From: Blastococcus saxobsidens DD2
Lineage (GTDB): Bacteria; Actinomycetota; Actinomycetes; Mycobacteriales; Geodermatophilaceae
Assembly: GCF_000284015.1 (NCBI RefSeq)
Contig: NC_016943.1
Coordinates: 537,541 to 601,540, forward strand
DNA: 64,000 nucleotides
Reading direction: 5' to 3'
The notes beneath the pieces are model-generated. The model ran no database searches. It saw only the letters and a list, made by a program, of their open reading frames with translations, and was not told the DNA's origin. Both the position numbers and the translations under genes were made by a program. Position 1 is the stretch's first letter, and every line of letters starts with the position of its first letter. Shown one piece after another: positions 11,358 to 22,570 of the stretch.

Positions 11358-11561
11358 CGCCCCGGACCCTGGTCCCGCGACGCCCGGCTGCGGAACCGGC
11401 GGTAGCCGCTTCCTGCTTCCGGGCGGCTGGTCGGCGAAATCGTCCCGGCGGCCCGGTACCGTGGCCCCCGCCGGGGCCGGCTCCGCCCCGCCGTCCATCG
11501 ACCCGAGGAGCTCCTCATCCCGCCCGACCAGACCTCACCGGCACCCTCGCCCGACGAGGCG

Positions 11562-13811
11562 GTGACGGCTGCGCCGGTCGAGGAGGACGCCGCAGCGGGT
11601 GACGGTCTCCCGCCCGCCGGCACGCCGGTGCCCCCGGACGCGGAGCTGCCGCTGACCGATGCCGGCGAAGCCGACACGTCCGACCGGGGCGATGGCGCCG
11701 GTGCGGTGGGTTCGGTGGCCAAGATCCGGGCGGTGCTGCGGGTCCGGGACTTCCGGAAGCTCTGGCTGTCGATGTCGCTGTCCAGCTTCGGCGACTGGCT
11801 GGGCCTGCTGGCGATCACCGCGATGGCCGCGTCGATGGTCGACGGGTTCGCGGCGTCGAACTTCGCCCTCGGCGGGGTGCTGCTGTTCCGCCTGCTGCCG
11901 GCGATCGTGCTGGGCCCGCTGGCCGGTGCGTTCGCCGACCGGTTCGACCGGCGCAAGACCATGGTGGTCACCGACATCATCCGGTTCGGCCTCTTCGCGT
12001 CGATCCCGATCGTCGACAACCTGGTGTGGCTGTTCATCGCCCAGTTCCTCATCGAGGCGTTCAGCCTGTTCTGGATCCCGGCGAAGGACGCCGCCGTCCC
12101 GAACATGCTGCGCAAGGACCAGCTGGAGCCGGCGAACCAGCTCTCCCTGGTCACCACCTACGGCCTGACGCCGGTGCTCGCGGCCATCGTGTTCGCCCTC
12201 CTCGCGGTCATCAACGCGGAGCTGCCGTCGATCGACGAGGTCGACCTCGCGCTCTACGTGAACGCCGTGACCTTCCTCGTCGCCGCATTGGTCATCTGGA
12301 ACCTGCCCTCGATCAGCGGGCGGCGGGCCGCCGGAGCCGTGGTGCAGCAGGAGAGCTTCCTGGGTTCCTTGAAGGACGGCTTCTCCTTCGCCGGGCACAC
12401 CCCGCTGGTCCGGGGGCTGGTCGTCGGCATCACCGGCGCCTTCGTGGCCGCCGGAGCGATCATCGCGACCGGCCAGTTCTACGTGCAGGCCCTGGGCGGC
12501 GGCGACGCTGCGTACGGCCTGCTCTTCGGCGCCGTCTTCGTCGGTCTCGGCCTGGGCATCGGCGTCGGGCCCAGCATCGCCCGCGATCTCGCCCGCGAGC
12601 GGGTGTTCGGGGTGGCCATCGTCTTCGCCGGCATCGCCGTCCTGCTGCTGTCGGCGTCGCCGACCCTGTGGATCTCGCTGGTGCTCGTCGTCCTCATGGG
12701 CTTCTTCGCCGGCATGGCCTACCTGGCCGGGTTCACCCTGCTCGGGACGGAGGTCGAGGACGAGATCCGCGGCCGGACGTTCGCCATCGTCCAGTCGCTC
12801 GTGCGGGCGGCGCTGATCGTGTCGCTCGGCGTCGTGCCGTTCGGGGTCGGTCTGATCGGGCAGCACGACGTGGACCTCGGCGCCGTCGCGCTGCCCCTCT
12901 CCGGCGAGCGGGTGATGCTGTTCGTGGCCGGCCTGATCGCGGTCGGGGTCGGGTTGCTGGCCTACCGGCAGATGGACGACGGCCGGCCGGTGCCGCTGCT
13001 GGCCGACGTCGTGACGGCGCTGCGGCGGGACACCACCGCCCGGCGCCGGCTGGCCAGGGGCGGGGTGCTCATCGCCTTCGAGGGCGGCGAGGGCGCCGGC
13101 AAGTCCACCCAGGTGCGCCGGCTGCAGGAGTGGCTCGCCGACGAGGGACTGGTCGCCCGCGCCAGCTTCGAGCCCGGCGCGACACCCGCCGGCGCGGGGA
13201 TCCGGGGCATCGTGCTGGACAAGGCGCAGGCGGGGCTCGCCCCGCGCGCGGAGGCGCTGCTGTACGCCGCCGACCGCGCCCAGCACGTGCACGACGTCCT
13301 CCGGCCGGCGCTGGACGCCGGCGAGGTCGTCATCACCGACCGGTTCATCGACAGCTCGCTGGCCTACCAGGGCGCCGGCCGCACGATCCCGCTCGACGAC
13401 GTCCGCATGCTCTCCCGCTGGGCGGCCCAGGGGCTGCAGCCGGACCTGACCATCCTGCTCGACCTGCCGCCGGAGGTGGGGCTGGCGCGGGCCCGCGGAC
13501 GGGCCGCCGCCGACCGGCTGGAATCCGAGTCGCTGGACTTCCACCAGCGGGTGCGGCAGACCTTCCGCGCCCTGGCCGAGGCCGCCCCCGATCGGTACCT
13601 GGTGCTGGACGCGCGGCAGTCCCCCGACGAGATCGCGGCCGCGATCCGCATGCGGGTGGCCCGGTTCCTCTCCGGTCTGCCGTTGCAGAACCTCGCGCAC
13701 CCGGTCCGGCAGGTCGAGGTAGCGCCCCCGGTGCGGCACGACGGCCGGCCGGACCCGGCGCCCCACCACCCGCACGCGCAGACCGGCGCCACCCCCCAGC
13801 TGCACCCGTGA
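11562..13811 (+). CDS. tmk: Fusion of MFS transporter and thymidylate kinase
   Basis: 749-aa fusion. Residues ~60-470 form a 10-12 helix major facilitator domain (DFRKLWLSMSLSSFGDWLGL, then ADRFDRRKTM between helices 2 and 3). Residues ~500-735 are dTMP kinase: P-loop GGEGAGKST at 508-516, DRF at 593-595, and an LID-like arginine-rich segment (GLARARGRAAADRLESE). The kinase makes dTDP for DNA synthesis; the MFS cargo is unknown. The same fusion is known in other actinobacteria. Start is doubtful: GTG 11562 has no ribosome site, while a strong GAGGAG at 11505-11510 sits six bases before an in-frame ATC at 11517. It is coupled to holB by a GTGA overlap. Confidence 0.9.
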   Translation: MTAAPVEEDAAAGDGLPPAGTPVPPDAELPLTDAGEADTSDRGDGAGAVGSVAKIRAVLRVRDFRKLWLSMSLSSFGDWLGLLAITAMAASMVDGFAASNFALGGVLLFRLLPAIVLGPLAGAFADRFDRRKTMVVTDIIRFGLFASIPIVDNLVWLFIAQFLIEAFSLFWIPAKDAAVPNMLRKDQLEPANQLSLVTTYGLTPVLAAIVFALLAVINAELPSIDEVDLALYVNAVTFLVAALVIWNLPSISGRRAAGAVVQQESFLGSLKDGFSFAGHTPLVRGLVVGITGAFVAAGAIIATGQFYVQALGGGDAAYGLLFGAVFVGLGLGIGVGPSIARDLARERVFGVAIVFAGIAVLLLSASPTLWISLVLVVLMGFFAGMAYLAGFTLLGTEVEDEIRGRTFAIVQSLVRAALIVSLGVVPFGVGLIGQHDVDLGAVALPLSGERVMLFVAGLIAVGVGLLAYRQMDDGRPVPLLADVVTALRRDTTARRRLARGGVLIAFEGGEGAGKSTQVRRLQEWLADEGLVARASFEPGATPAGAGIRGIVLDKAQAGLAPRAEALLYAADRAQHVHDVLRPALDAGEVVITDRFIDSSLAYQGAGRTIPLDDVRMLSRWAAQGLQPDLTILLDLPPEVGLARARGRAAADRLESESLDFHQRVRQTFRALAEAAPDRYLVLDARQSPDEIAAAIRMRVARFLSGLPLQNLAHPVRQVEVAPPVRHDGRPDPAPHHPHAQTGATPQLHP

Positions 13812-15007
13812 GCGCGCCGGTGAAGGCGCCCACGGAGGGCGTCTGGACCCAGCTGGTCGGCCAGCCGGCCGTCGTGGCCGACCTGCGGGCGGCGATCGCC
13901 GATCCCACGGCGATGACGCACGCCTGGCTGTTCACCGGCCCGCCCGGCTCGGGCCGGTCGGTGGCCGCGCGGGCCTTCGCCGCGGCGCTGCAGTGCCCGG
14001 CGGGCGGCGACGGCACCTGCCACGAGTGCCGCACGGTGCTCGCCGGCACGCACGCCGACGTGCACGTCGTCGTCCCCGACGGGCTGTCGATCGGCGCGGA
14101 CGAGGCCAGAGGGCTGATCCGGGTGGCCGGCCGGGCGCCGTCGGGCGGGCGCTGGCAGGTCGTCGTCGTGGAGGACGCCGACCGGATGACCGAGTCGGCG
14201 TCCAACGCCATCCTCAAGATGATCGAGGAACCGCCGCCGCGGACGGTGTTCCTGCTGTGCGCCCCCAGCCTGCACCCCGACGACGTGCCGGTCACCATCC
14301 GGTCCCGGTGCCGGGTGATCGGCCTGCGCACCCCGCCGGTCGGCGCGATCGCCGACGTCCTGGCCCGCCGCGACGGCGTCGACCCGGCGCTGGCCGCCTG
14401 GTCGGCGGCCGCCTCCGGCGGGCACGTCGGCCGGGCCCGGCGGCTCGCCCGGGACGAGGAGGCGCGGCTCGCGCGCAAGGCGGTGCTCGACGTCCCGCTG
14501 CGGCTGGTCTCGCTCGCCGCCTGCCTCGACGCCGCCGATGACCTGGTGGGGTCCGCGAAGGAGGAGACCGACGCCGCCACGGACGCCCTCGACGGCTCCG
14601 AGACCGAGGCGCTGAAGACCAGCCTGGGCGTCGGTGCCCGCGGGCCCGGCGTCGTCGCGGCCACCCGCGGCGGGGCCGGCCAGCTCAAGGAGCTCGAGCG
14701 CCGGCAGAAGTCCCGGGCCACCCGCATCGGCCGCGACTCCCTCGACCGCGCGCTGGTCGACCTCGCCGGGCTCTACCGCGACGCCCTGGTGCTCGACGCG
14801 GCGCAGTCGTCCCCCGACCACCCCGCGCCGACGCTCAACCATCCCGACCGCCGGGCCGACGCGGAGGAGCTCGCCCGCCGGATCGGCGCGGAGGGGGCGC
14901 TGCGCCGCATCGACGCGATCCTCGCCTGCCGTCAGGCGCTGGAGCGCAACGTGAAGCCGCAGGTGGCGCTGGAGGCCCTCACCGTGGCGCTGCGACTGCC
15001 CGCCTGA
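13808..15007 (+). CDS. holB: DNA polymerase III subunit delta'
   Basis: 399-aa clamp-loader subunit. GTG 13808 overlaps the tmk stop. The AAA+ fold begins at VGQPAVVADLRAAI; the degenerate Walker A is GPPGSGRS at 44-51, with Arg replacing the catalytic Lys. A zinc-finger region follows (C63, C71, C74) and then the VVVEDADRMTESASNAILKMIEEPP sensor region. SRC at the end of the AAA+ core carries the arginine finger. delta' does not itself hydrolyse ATP well, so the altered P-loop fits. Pairing with tmk links dTTP supply and replication and is common in bacteria. Confidence 0.92.
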   Translation: MSAPVKAPTEGVWTQLVGQPAVVADLRAAIADPTAMTHAWLFTGPPGSGRSVAARAFAAALQCPAGGDGTCHECRTVLAGTHADVHVVVPDGLSIGADEARGLIRVAGRAPSGGRWQVVVVEDADRMTESASNAILKMIEEPPPRTVFLLCAPSLHPDDVPVTIRSRCRVIGLRTPPVGAIADVLARRDGVDPALAAWSAAASGGHVGRARRLARDEEARLARKAVLDVPLRLVSLAACLDAADDLVGSAKEETDAATDALDGSETEALKTSLGVGARGPGVVAATRGGAGQLKELERRQKSRATRIGRDSLDRALVDLAGLYRDALVLDAAQSSPDHPAPTLNHPDRRADAEELARRIGAEGALRRIDAILACRQALERNVKPQVALEALTVALRLPA

Positions 15008-15065
15008 CACCCACCGCCCCTGCGTGAGGCCGGTGGTCCGGTGTCGTAGGCTGTGCGGGCAGTTC

Positions 15066-15138
15066 GCCGCCTTAGCTCAGTCGGTAGAGCATCTCACTCG
15101 TAATGAGAAGGTCGTCGGTTCGATTCCGACAGGCGGCT
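15066..15138 (+). tRNA. tRNA-Thr (CGT anticodon)
   Basis: 73 nt folding as a full cloverleaf. The acceptor stem is GCCGCCT with AGGCGGC and discriminator T. The D arm is GCTC-AGTCGGTA-GAGC, the anticodon stem is TCTCA/TGAGA with loop CTCGTAA (anticodon CGT, reads ACG), and the T arm contains GGTTCGATTCC. CCA is not encoded. It lies alone, 58 bases after holB. Confidence 0.95.
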
Positions 15139-15147
15139 CTCCACTCC

Positions 15148-15177
15148 AGCGGGCCCGTCCACCAGGACGGGCCCGCT
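15148..15177 (+). terminator. Hairpin terminator after tRNA-Thr(CGT)
   Basis: Perfect 13-bp stem AGCGGGCCCGTCC / GGACGGGCCCGCT with an ACCA loop, starting nine bases after the tRNA. There is no U-tract. It is expected to end the tRNA transcript and perhaps that of tmk-holB. Confidence 0.75.
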
Positions 15178-15288
15178 GCGTCGTCCGCGGGGCGCCGGAG
15201 GTGCGCACGAGGGCGGCCGGCCCGTCCCCGGAGATCGCCACCGTGCGCACCGGGCGGGGTTCGACGAGTCCTGGTCGCGGGAACGGCT

Positions 15289-15324
15289 GACGGCGGCACG
15301 CCCCCGTGGGGGTGTGCCGCCGTC
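15289..15324 (-). terminator. Hairpin terminator of ppa
   Basis: Long stem at 15289-15324: GACGGCGGCACGCCCC pairs with GGGGTGTGCCGCCGTC (one G-U) around a four-base loop. It starts about 38 bases beyond the ppa stop on the minus strand. It may also stop read-through from the tRNA side. Confidence 0.7.
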
Positions 15325-15362
15325 GGTGCGCTCGGCGCCCGGTCCGGAGGGCCGGGCGGATG

Positions 15363-15857
15363 TCAGTGGTGCGGGGAGTTCTCCTTGGCGCGCTCGATCG
15401 AGGCCAGGATCTCGGCCTCGGCCGCGTCGCGGCCGACCCACTCGGCGCCCTCGACCGACTTGCCCGGCTCGAGGTCCTTGTACGTCTCGAAGAAGTGCTG
15501 AATCTCCAGACGGTCGAACTCCGACACGTCGTGGATCTCCTTGAGGTGCGCCACCCGCGGGTCCGTCGCCGGCACGCAGAGGACCTTGTCGTCCCCTCCG
15601 GCCTCGTCGGTCATGCGGAACATGCCGATCGCCCGGCAGGTGACCAGACACCCGGGGAACGTCGGCTCCTCGAGGATCACCAGGGCGTCGAGCGGGTCGC
15701 CGTCCATGCCCAGGGTGTTCTCGATGTAGCCGTAGTCCGCCGGATAGCGGGTGGAGGTGAACAGCATCCGGTCCAAGCGGATGCGTCCGGTCTCATGGTC
15801 CAGCTCGTACTTGTTCCGCTGGCCCTTCGGGATTTCTACCGTCACGTCGAACTGCAC
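15363..15857 (-). CDS. ppa: Inorganic pyrophosphatase (soluble, family I)
   Basis: Mg2+-dependent cytosolic PPase that hydrolyses PPi to phosphate and pulls biosynthetic reactions forward. The start chosen is GTG 15857, which gives the family N-terminus (V)[17 protein letters not shown] and 164 aa; an upstream ATG at 15875 adds six residues not seen in relatives. Active-site motifs include YPADYGYIE, the signature DGDPLDALV with its three Asp, [16 protein letters not shown] and [10 protein letters not shown]. It is divergent from dacB across 56 bases, so the two genes must share a compact promoter region. Confidence 0.93.
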   Translation of the reverse strand: MQFDVTVEIPKGQRNKYELDHETGRIRLDRMLFTSTRYPADYGYIENTLGMDGDPLDALVILEEPTFPGCLVTCRAIGMFRMTDEAGGDDKVLCVPATDPRVAHLKEIHDVSEFDRLEIQHFFETYKDLEPGKSVEGAEWVGRDAAEAEILASIERAKENSPHH

Positions 15858-15913
15858 GAACGTAGTGTGGCCCACGGGGGCCCCTAGGGTCGGCGCAGGC
15901 CCCCTCTCAGGGG

Positions 15914-17341
15914 GTGGACAGCATCTCGTCGAGCGGATCGACGGTCGTCACGGCCAACTACGGGCGCTTCCGGCGGCGCATGGCGCTGGGCATCGTGGCG
16001 CTGGTCCTGCTCCTCGTCGGCGGCGGCATCGGCCTCGGTGTGCTGCTCGGTACCGACCCAGGCGGCGCCGGCGACGCCGCCGCCGTCCCCGGCGCGGAGC
16101 TGCCCCGGCTCGGCGAGGCGGAGCCGGCCCTCGCCGCTCTCTCCACCGACGCCCCCGTCCCCGATCCCGACGTCCTCTCGACCCTCCTGACCCCGATCGT
16201 CACCGGCCCCGCGCTGGGGCCCGGCACCACGGCCCAGGTCGTCGACGTCGCCACCGGCCAGGTGCTGTTCGAGCAGGACGCCGCCGCGCCCCTGACCCCC
16301 GCGTCCACCGTGAAGCTGCTCACCGCCGCCGCCGCGCTGACCACCCTCGACCCCGCCACCAGGCTGGAGACGCGGGTGGTCGGTGGTGCCGTCCCGGGTG
16401 AGGTGGTGCTCGTGGGTGGCGGCGACCCGACGCTGTCCCGGACCGATCCGTCGCAGACCTACCCGGACGCGCCCACCATGGCCGACCTCGCCACCCAGGT
16501 GGTCGCCGCGCTGCCCGCCGGCACGCCGGTGTCCCGCGTGGTCGTGGACAGCTCGCTGTTCAGCGGGCCGCTGACCGCCTCCGGCTGGGGGCCGGGCGAC
16601 GCCCCGTCCAGCTATGCCGCGCCGATCACCGCCACCGCCGTCGACGGCGCACGGGTCGGCCCCGGGGCGGTGGCGCGCAGCGGCCAGCCCGGTCTCGACG
16701 CCGGTGCCGCACTCGCCGACGCTCTCGGCGCCCCGGGGGCCACCGTCGTGCTCGGCCAGGCGCCTCCCGGGGCGGAGACGCTCGGCACCGTGCAGTCGGC
16801 ACCGGTGTCCCGGCTGGTGGAGCAGGCCCTGTCGATGTCGGACAACGTGCTCGCCGAGGCGCTGGCCCGGCAGGTCGCGCTGGCGAGGGGCGAAGCAGCC
16901 AGCTTCGAGGGGGCCGCGCAGGCGGTCGTCGACGCGCTGGACGACGCCGGGCTGGACGTCTCCGGCGTCACCCTCGCCGACGGCAGCGGGCTCTCCCGCG
17001 AGAACGTGCTGACCGCCGAGGTGCTGACGGACCTGATCAGCGGGGCGGCGGACGGCAGCCTGGGCAACGCCTCCGGGCTGCTCGCCGGCCTGCCGGTGGC
17101 GGGGTACGACGGCACGCTCGCCGACCGCGGCGACGACGACCCCGCGACCGCGCCGGGCACCGTGCGCGCCAAGACCGGGACCCTGCTGGGCGTGCACGCG
17201 CTCGCGGGCACCGTCGTCACCGCCGAGGGGCGGCTCCTGGCGTTCGCGGTCGTGGCCGACGAGGCGACCAGCAGCGCGGCGGCGGCGGAGGCCGCCCTCG
17301 ACCAGTTCGCCGCGACCCTCGCCGCCTGCGGCTGCAGCTGA
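15914..17341 (+). CDS. dacB: D-alanyl-D-alanine carboxypeptidase/endopeptidase, PBP4 (S13) family
   Basis: 475-aa cell-wall enzyme that trims or cleaves peptidoglycan cross-links outside the membrane. A basic N-terminus (RFRRRM) precedes one membrane helix at ~24-46, acting as a signal anchor. Active-site motifs are SxxK at 131-134 (STVK), SDN at 309-311 and KTG at 420-422. The spacing of ~175 residues between the first two reflects the inserted domains of the S13 family. The GTG at 15914 has a CAGGGG just upstream; a later ATG at 15980 is possible but leaves little before the membrane helix. Next is a DUF2342 gene, as in mycobacteria. Confidence 0.88.
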   Translation: MDSISSSGSTVVTANYGRFRRRMALGIVALVLLLVGGGIGLGVLLGTDPGGAGDAAAVPGAELPRLGEAEPALAALSTDAPVPDPDVLSTLLTPIVTGPALGPGTTAQVVDVATGQVLFEQDAAAPLTPASTVKLLTAAAALTTLDPATRLETRVVGGAVPGEVVLVGGGDPTLSRTDPSQTYPDAPTMADLATQVVAALPAGTPVSRVVVDSSLFSGPLTASGWGPGDAPSSYAAPITATAVDGARVGPGAVARSGQPGLDAGAALADALGAPGATVVLGQAPPGAETLGTVQSAPVSRLVEQALSMSDNVLAEALARQVALARGEAASFEGAAQAVVDALDDAGLDVSGVTLADGSGLSRENVLTAEVLTDLISGAADGSLGNASGLLAGLPVAGYDGTLADRGDDDPATAPGTVRAKTGTLLGVHALAGTVVTAEGRLLAFAVVADEATSSAAAAEAALDQFAATLAACGCS

Positions 17342-17358
17342 GAGAGGACCCTCCTGCC

Positions 17359-17384
17359 CCCGCCGCTCGCAGGCTCGCGGCGGG
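17359..17384 (+). terminator. Hairpin after dacB
   Basis: 8-bp stem CCCGCCGC / GCGGCGGG with a 10-base loop, 18 bases after the dacB stop and just ahead of a TACGGT -10-like box at 17401-17406. It marks the boundary between the dacB and DUF2342 transcripts. Confidence 0.5.
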
Positions 17385-17467
17385 TCCCTGCACGAGGGCC
17401 TACGGTGTGGGGCAATGTGTTCTCCAGCGTGGCGCAGCCACTCCGCTCCTACACCGGAGGTGGGTCG

Positions 17468-18556
17468 ATGAGCAGCGCCTCCTCGATGGTCGACTGGGAC
17501 CTCGCCGGACGCACGGCCCGCCGCCTGGTGAACGCCGGCCCGCAGACCACGCGGGAGGAGGCCGCCGCCGTCGTCGCCGAACTGCACGAGGCCGCCGCCA
17601 CGGCGGTGGCGCACGTCGAGGCGCTCACCGGTCTGCGACCGGTGCCCGGTGGGGCGGTGCCCGAGGTGGTCGTCGTGGACCGGCCCGGCTGGGCCGACGC
17701 CAACGCCCGCGGCATGGCGGCACTCCTGGATCCCCTGGTCGAGAAGCTGGCCGAGCGCCAGGAGACCCGGCCGGGGGTGCTGTCCACCGCCATCGGCTCC
17801 CGCGCCACCGGCCTCCAGGCCGGTGGCCTGCTGGCGTTCCTCTCCTCCCGGGTGCTCGGTCAGTACGAGATCTTCGGCACCGGTGGCCGGCTGCTGCTGG
17901 TGGCGCCCAACATCGTCGCCACCGAGCGGAAGCTGGGCGTGGACCCCTCGGACTTCCGGCTCTGGGTCTGCCTGCACGAGGTCACCCACCAGCTGCAGTT
18001 CACCGGCGTCCCGTGGCTCGCCGAGTACGTGGAGGCGCAGATCGCGGAGTTCGTGGCGGCCACCGACCTGAGCCCCGACGTGCTGCGGGAGCGCCTGCAG
18101 GACGTGCTGCGCAGCGTCGCCGACGCCGTGCGGGGTGGCGACGGGGACGGCCAGGCCGAGGGGCTGATGGCGCTGGTGCGCGACCCCCGGCAGCGGGCGG
18201 TGCTGGACCGGGTCACGGCGGTGATGAGCCTGGTCGAGGGGCACGCCGAGTACGTGATGGACGGCGTCGGACCGGACGTCGTGCCGTCGGTACGCACCCT
18301 GCGCAAGCGGTTCGCCCAGCGTCGCAAGGGCCGCGGCCCGATCGACCGGGTGCTCCGCCGGCTGCTCGGCCTGGAGCAGAAGATGAAGCAGTACGCCGAC
18401 GGCCGGCACTTCGTCGGCGGCGTCGTGGAGCTCGCCGGCATGGAGGGCTTCAACCGGGTCTGGCAGGGGCCGGATAACCTGCCGCTCCTCGACGAGCTCA
18501 CCGCTCCGCACCTGTGGGTGGAGCGGGTGCTCGGCCGCCCGGCGCTCCCCGCCTGA
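17468..18556 (+). CDS. DUF2342 zinc-dependent metalloprotease-like protein
   Basis: 362 aa from ATG 17468, which follows GGAGG at 17456-17460; an open frame upstream is ignored. The zinc motif HEVTH lies at 170-174 (LHEVTHQLQFTGVPWLAEYVEAQ), the pattern of minigluzincin-type DUF2342 proteins, once labelled 'coenzyme F420 biosynthesis-associated'. A second conserved block is LVEGHAEYVMDGVG, whose Glu may be the third ligand. No signal peptide is seen, so it is probably cytosolic. Substrate unknown. It is followed 7 bases later by tilS, the same order as in mycobacteria and streptomycetes. A TACGGT box at 17401-17406 is a likely promoter. Confidence 0.88.
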   Translation: MSSASSMVDWDLAGRTARRLVNAGPQTTREEAAAVVAELHEAAATAVAHVEALTGLRPVPGGAVPEVVVVDRPGWADANARGMAALLDPLVEKLAERQETRPGVLSTAIGSRATGLQAGGLLAFLSSRVLGQYEIFGTGGRLLLVAPNIVATERKLGVDPSDFRLWVCLHEVTHQLQFTGVPWLAEYVEAQIAEFVAATDLSPDVLRERLQDVLRSVADAVRGGDGDGQAEGLMALVRDPRQRAVLDRVTAVMSLVEGHAEYVMDGVGPDVVPSVRTLRKRFAQRRKGRGPIDRVLRRLLGLEQKMKQYADGRHFVGGVVELAGMEGFNRVWQGPDNLPLLDELTAPHLWVERVLGRPALPA

Positions 18557-18563
18557 CCGCCGC

Positions 18564-19541
18564 GTGAGCGGGCCACCCCCCGCGGTCGCAGAGCTCCGGC
18601 ACGCCGTCCGCGCGGGGCTGCGCGGCAGCGACCGCCCGGTGCTGGCGGCCTGCAGCGGGGGAGCGGACTCGATGGCCCTGGCCGCGGCGCTCGCGTTCGA
18701 GGGGCGCGCCGCCGGTGTCCGCGTCGGCGGGGTGACCGTCGACCACGGGCTGCAGCCGGGGTCGGACCGGCGCGCCCGCACCACGGCGGCGGTGCTGAGC
18801 GAACTGGGTCTCGACCCGGTGCTCGCCCTGCGGGTGCAGGTCACCGGCGCCGGCGGCCCGGAGGCCGCGGCCCGCACCGCCCGGTACACGGCCCTGGCCG
18901 CGGCGGCGGCCGACCACGGTGCCCGGATCGCCCTCGGGCACACCCTGGACGACCAGGCCGAAACCGTCCTGCTCGGGCTGGGCCGCGGCTCGGGCCCGCG
19001 GTCGATCGCCGGGATGGTCCCCGAGCGGGCCGACGGCGCGGGAACCTGGTGGCGCCCGCTGCTCGGGGTCCGCCGCGAGACCACCCGCCAGGCCTGCGCC
19101 GACCAGGGGCTGCCGGTGTGGGACGACCCGTGGAACACCGACCCCGCCTACACGCGCGTGCGGTTGCGCACCGAGGTGCTGCCCCTGCTCGAGGAGGTGC
19201 TGGGCGGCGGGGTCGCGCCGGCGCTCGCCCGCACCGCCGCCCTGCTCCGGGAGGACCTCGAGGCCCTCGACGCGCTCGCCGCGGTCGAACTGGCCCGGCT
19301 GGCCGCCGAGGTCGGCGACGGCGGCCTGCCCGCCCGCCCGCTGGAGCCGTTGCCCGCCGCGGTGCGCCGCCGGGTGCTCCGGGGCTGGCTGCGTGCCGCC
19401 GGCGTCCCCGACCTGCAGGCCGTGCACCTGCGCGCGGTCGAGAGCCTGGTCACGCGCTGGCGCGGGCAGGGTCCGGTGGACCTACCCGGCGGCGCAGGCG
19501 TCGCCCGGGCGTCTGGCACTCTGGTGGTGCTGTCGCCGTGA
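18564..19541 (+). CDS. tilS: tRNA(Ile)-lysidine synthase
   Basis: 325-aa PP-loop ATPase that adds lysine to C34 of tRNA-Ile(CAU), changing its reading from AUG to AUA. The P-loop SGGADS is at 31-36, followed by VTVDHGLQPGS and the GHTLDDQAETVLLGLGRGSG motif. The C-terminal substrate-binding region is short, the compact actinobacterial form. GTG 18564 starts just after the DUF2342 stop. hpt follows 47 bases on with its own ribosome site. Confidence 0.92.
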   Translation: MSGPPPAVAELRHAVRAGLRGSDRPVLAACSGGADSMALAAALAFEGRAAGVRVGGVTVDHGLQPGSDRRARTTAAVLSELGLDPVLALRVQVTGAGGPEAAARTARYTALAAAAADHGARIALGHTLDDQAETVLLGLGRGSGPRSIAGMVPERADGAGTWWRPLLGVRRETTRQACADQGLPVWDDPWNTDPAYTRVRLRTEVLPLLEEVLGGGVAPALARTAALLREDLEALDALAAVELARLAAEVGDGGLPARPLEPLPAAVRRRVLRGWLRAAGVPDLQAVHLRAVESLVTRWRGQGPVDLPGGAGVARASGTLVVLSP

Positions 19542-19588
19542 GCCCGGGGCGGCATCCCCGGACCCGCACCCCATGAGGAGCCCCTTCC

Positions 19589-20173
19589 GTGACGGAGCCT
19601 GCCACCACCCCCGGGGCGCTCGGTCCCGACCACGGCTACGGGCCGGACATCGACCACGTCACGCTCACCGAGGCGCAGATCCAGGAGAAGATCGGCGAGC
19701 TCGCCGCCCAGGTCGCCGCCGACTATGCGGGCAAGGAGGTCCTGCTGGTCGGCGTGCTCAAGGGCGCGGTGCTGTTCATGAGCGACTTCGCCCGGGCGCT
19801 GCAGCTCCCGACGCAGATGGAGTTCATGGCGGTCTCCTCCTACGGGTCCTCCACCAGCTCCTCGGGCGTCGTCCGCATCCTCAAGGACCTCGACCGGGAC
19901 ATCACCGGCAAGCACGTGCTCGTCCTCGAGGACATCATCGACTCCGGGCTGACGCTCTCCTGGCTGCTCAAGAACCTCGGTGGCCGGGCGCCGGCGTCGC
20001 TCGAGGTGTGCGCGCTGCTGCGCAAGCCCGACGCCGTCAAGGTCCAGGTACCCGTCAAGTACATCGGGTTCGACATCCCCAACGAGTTCGTCGTCGGCTA
20101 CGGGCTGGACTACGCCGAGCGGTACCGCGACCTGCCCTACATCGCGACGTTGAAGCCCTCGGTCTATCAATGA
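19589..20173 (+). CDS. hpt: Hypoxanthine phosphoribosyltransferase
   Basis: 194-aa purine salvage enzyme making IMP or GMP from hypoxanthine or guanine and PRPP. The PRPP loop [14 protein letters not shown] lies around 110-123, with the flexible-loop [11 protein letters not shown] at 83-93 and the purine-contact segment [21 protein letters not shown] 19589 has TGAGGAG at 19574-19580. The N-terminal ~20 residues are extra compared with enteric enzymes. tilS-hpt-ftsH is a widespread order; here a 407-base gap with a terminator-like hairpin separates hpt from ftsH. Confidence 0.93.
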   Translation: MTEPATTPGALGPDHGYGPDIDHVTLTEAQIQEKIGELAAQVAADYAGKEVLLVGVLKGAVLFMSDFARALQLPTQMEFMAVSSYGSSTSSSGVVRILKDLDRDITGKHVLVLEDIIDSGLTLSWLLKNLGGRAPASLEVCALLRKPDAVKVQVPVKYIGFDIPNEFVVGYGLDYAERYRDLPYIATLKPSVYQ

Positions 20174-20580
20174 CACTGTCGTCCTCCGGACGACAACCGC
20201 GGCCAGGTGCGTCCCCGACTGGCGCTGAGCCCACCCGCCGCACCCGGCGAGGGCCCTCCGGGCCCGTCGCCGGCTACGACCCTCGCGAGGCGACTCACCT
20301 CGGGTGCCGCGACTACCAGCCGTCCCCGGCTCGGGCCCGCGGCTCCTCGGCACGCCTCGGGGAGCCTCCGGCCCCCGCTCGGCGCACCGACCCCCCTCCG
20401 GCGTAGCTCGCCCGGGTGCGTTCCCAGCTCGCACGCAGGAGTTCGCCAGGTTCCCCGGTGTACCTTCGGTCCCGACGAGTTGCACCGAGCGCCGGGTCCG
20501 TACCCGGGCCGCTGGCGGTGTCCCGGGATGAGCAGGAGGGACGACGGGCAGGCCGGCTTGCCGGCGCCCGGCATCGGTGT
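20174..20580. other. hpt-ftsH intergenic region with hairpin and repeat sequence
   Basis: 407 bases without a credible gene. At 20177-20195, four bases after the hpt stop, TGTCGTCC/GGACGACA forms an 8-bp stem with a TCC loop, a likely hpt terminator; the same core recurs at 25451-25467. A GGGCCCTCCGGGCCC stretch at 20246-20260 resembles the dispersed GACCCTCCGGGCC repeat. The ftsH promoter may be the TACCTT at 20461-20466, leaving a ~108-nt leader with a CCGGGT/ACCCGG hairpin at 20492-20507. Confidence 0.5.
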
Positions 20581-22557
<1,977 letters not shown>

Positions 22558-22570
22558 GCCGGGAGCGGCG

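Noticed and set aside
15363-15875. ATG 15875 as ppa start
   Set aside because: Adds MGHTTF before the conserved [11 protein letters not shown] start; no ribosome site. GTG 15857 preferred, though not certain.
15884-19138. Very long minus-strand frame (1084 residues) opposite dacB, DUF2342 and tilS
   Set aside because: Arg/Gly/Pro/His-rich shadow translation of three clear plus-strand genes; no domain seen.
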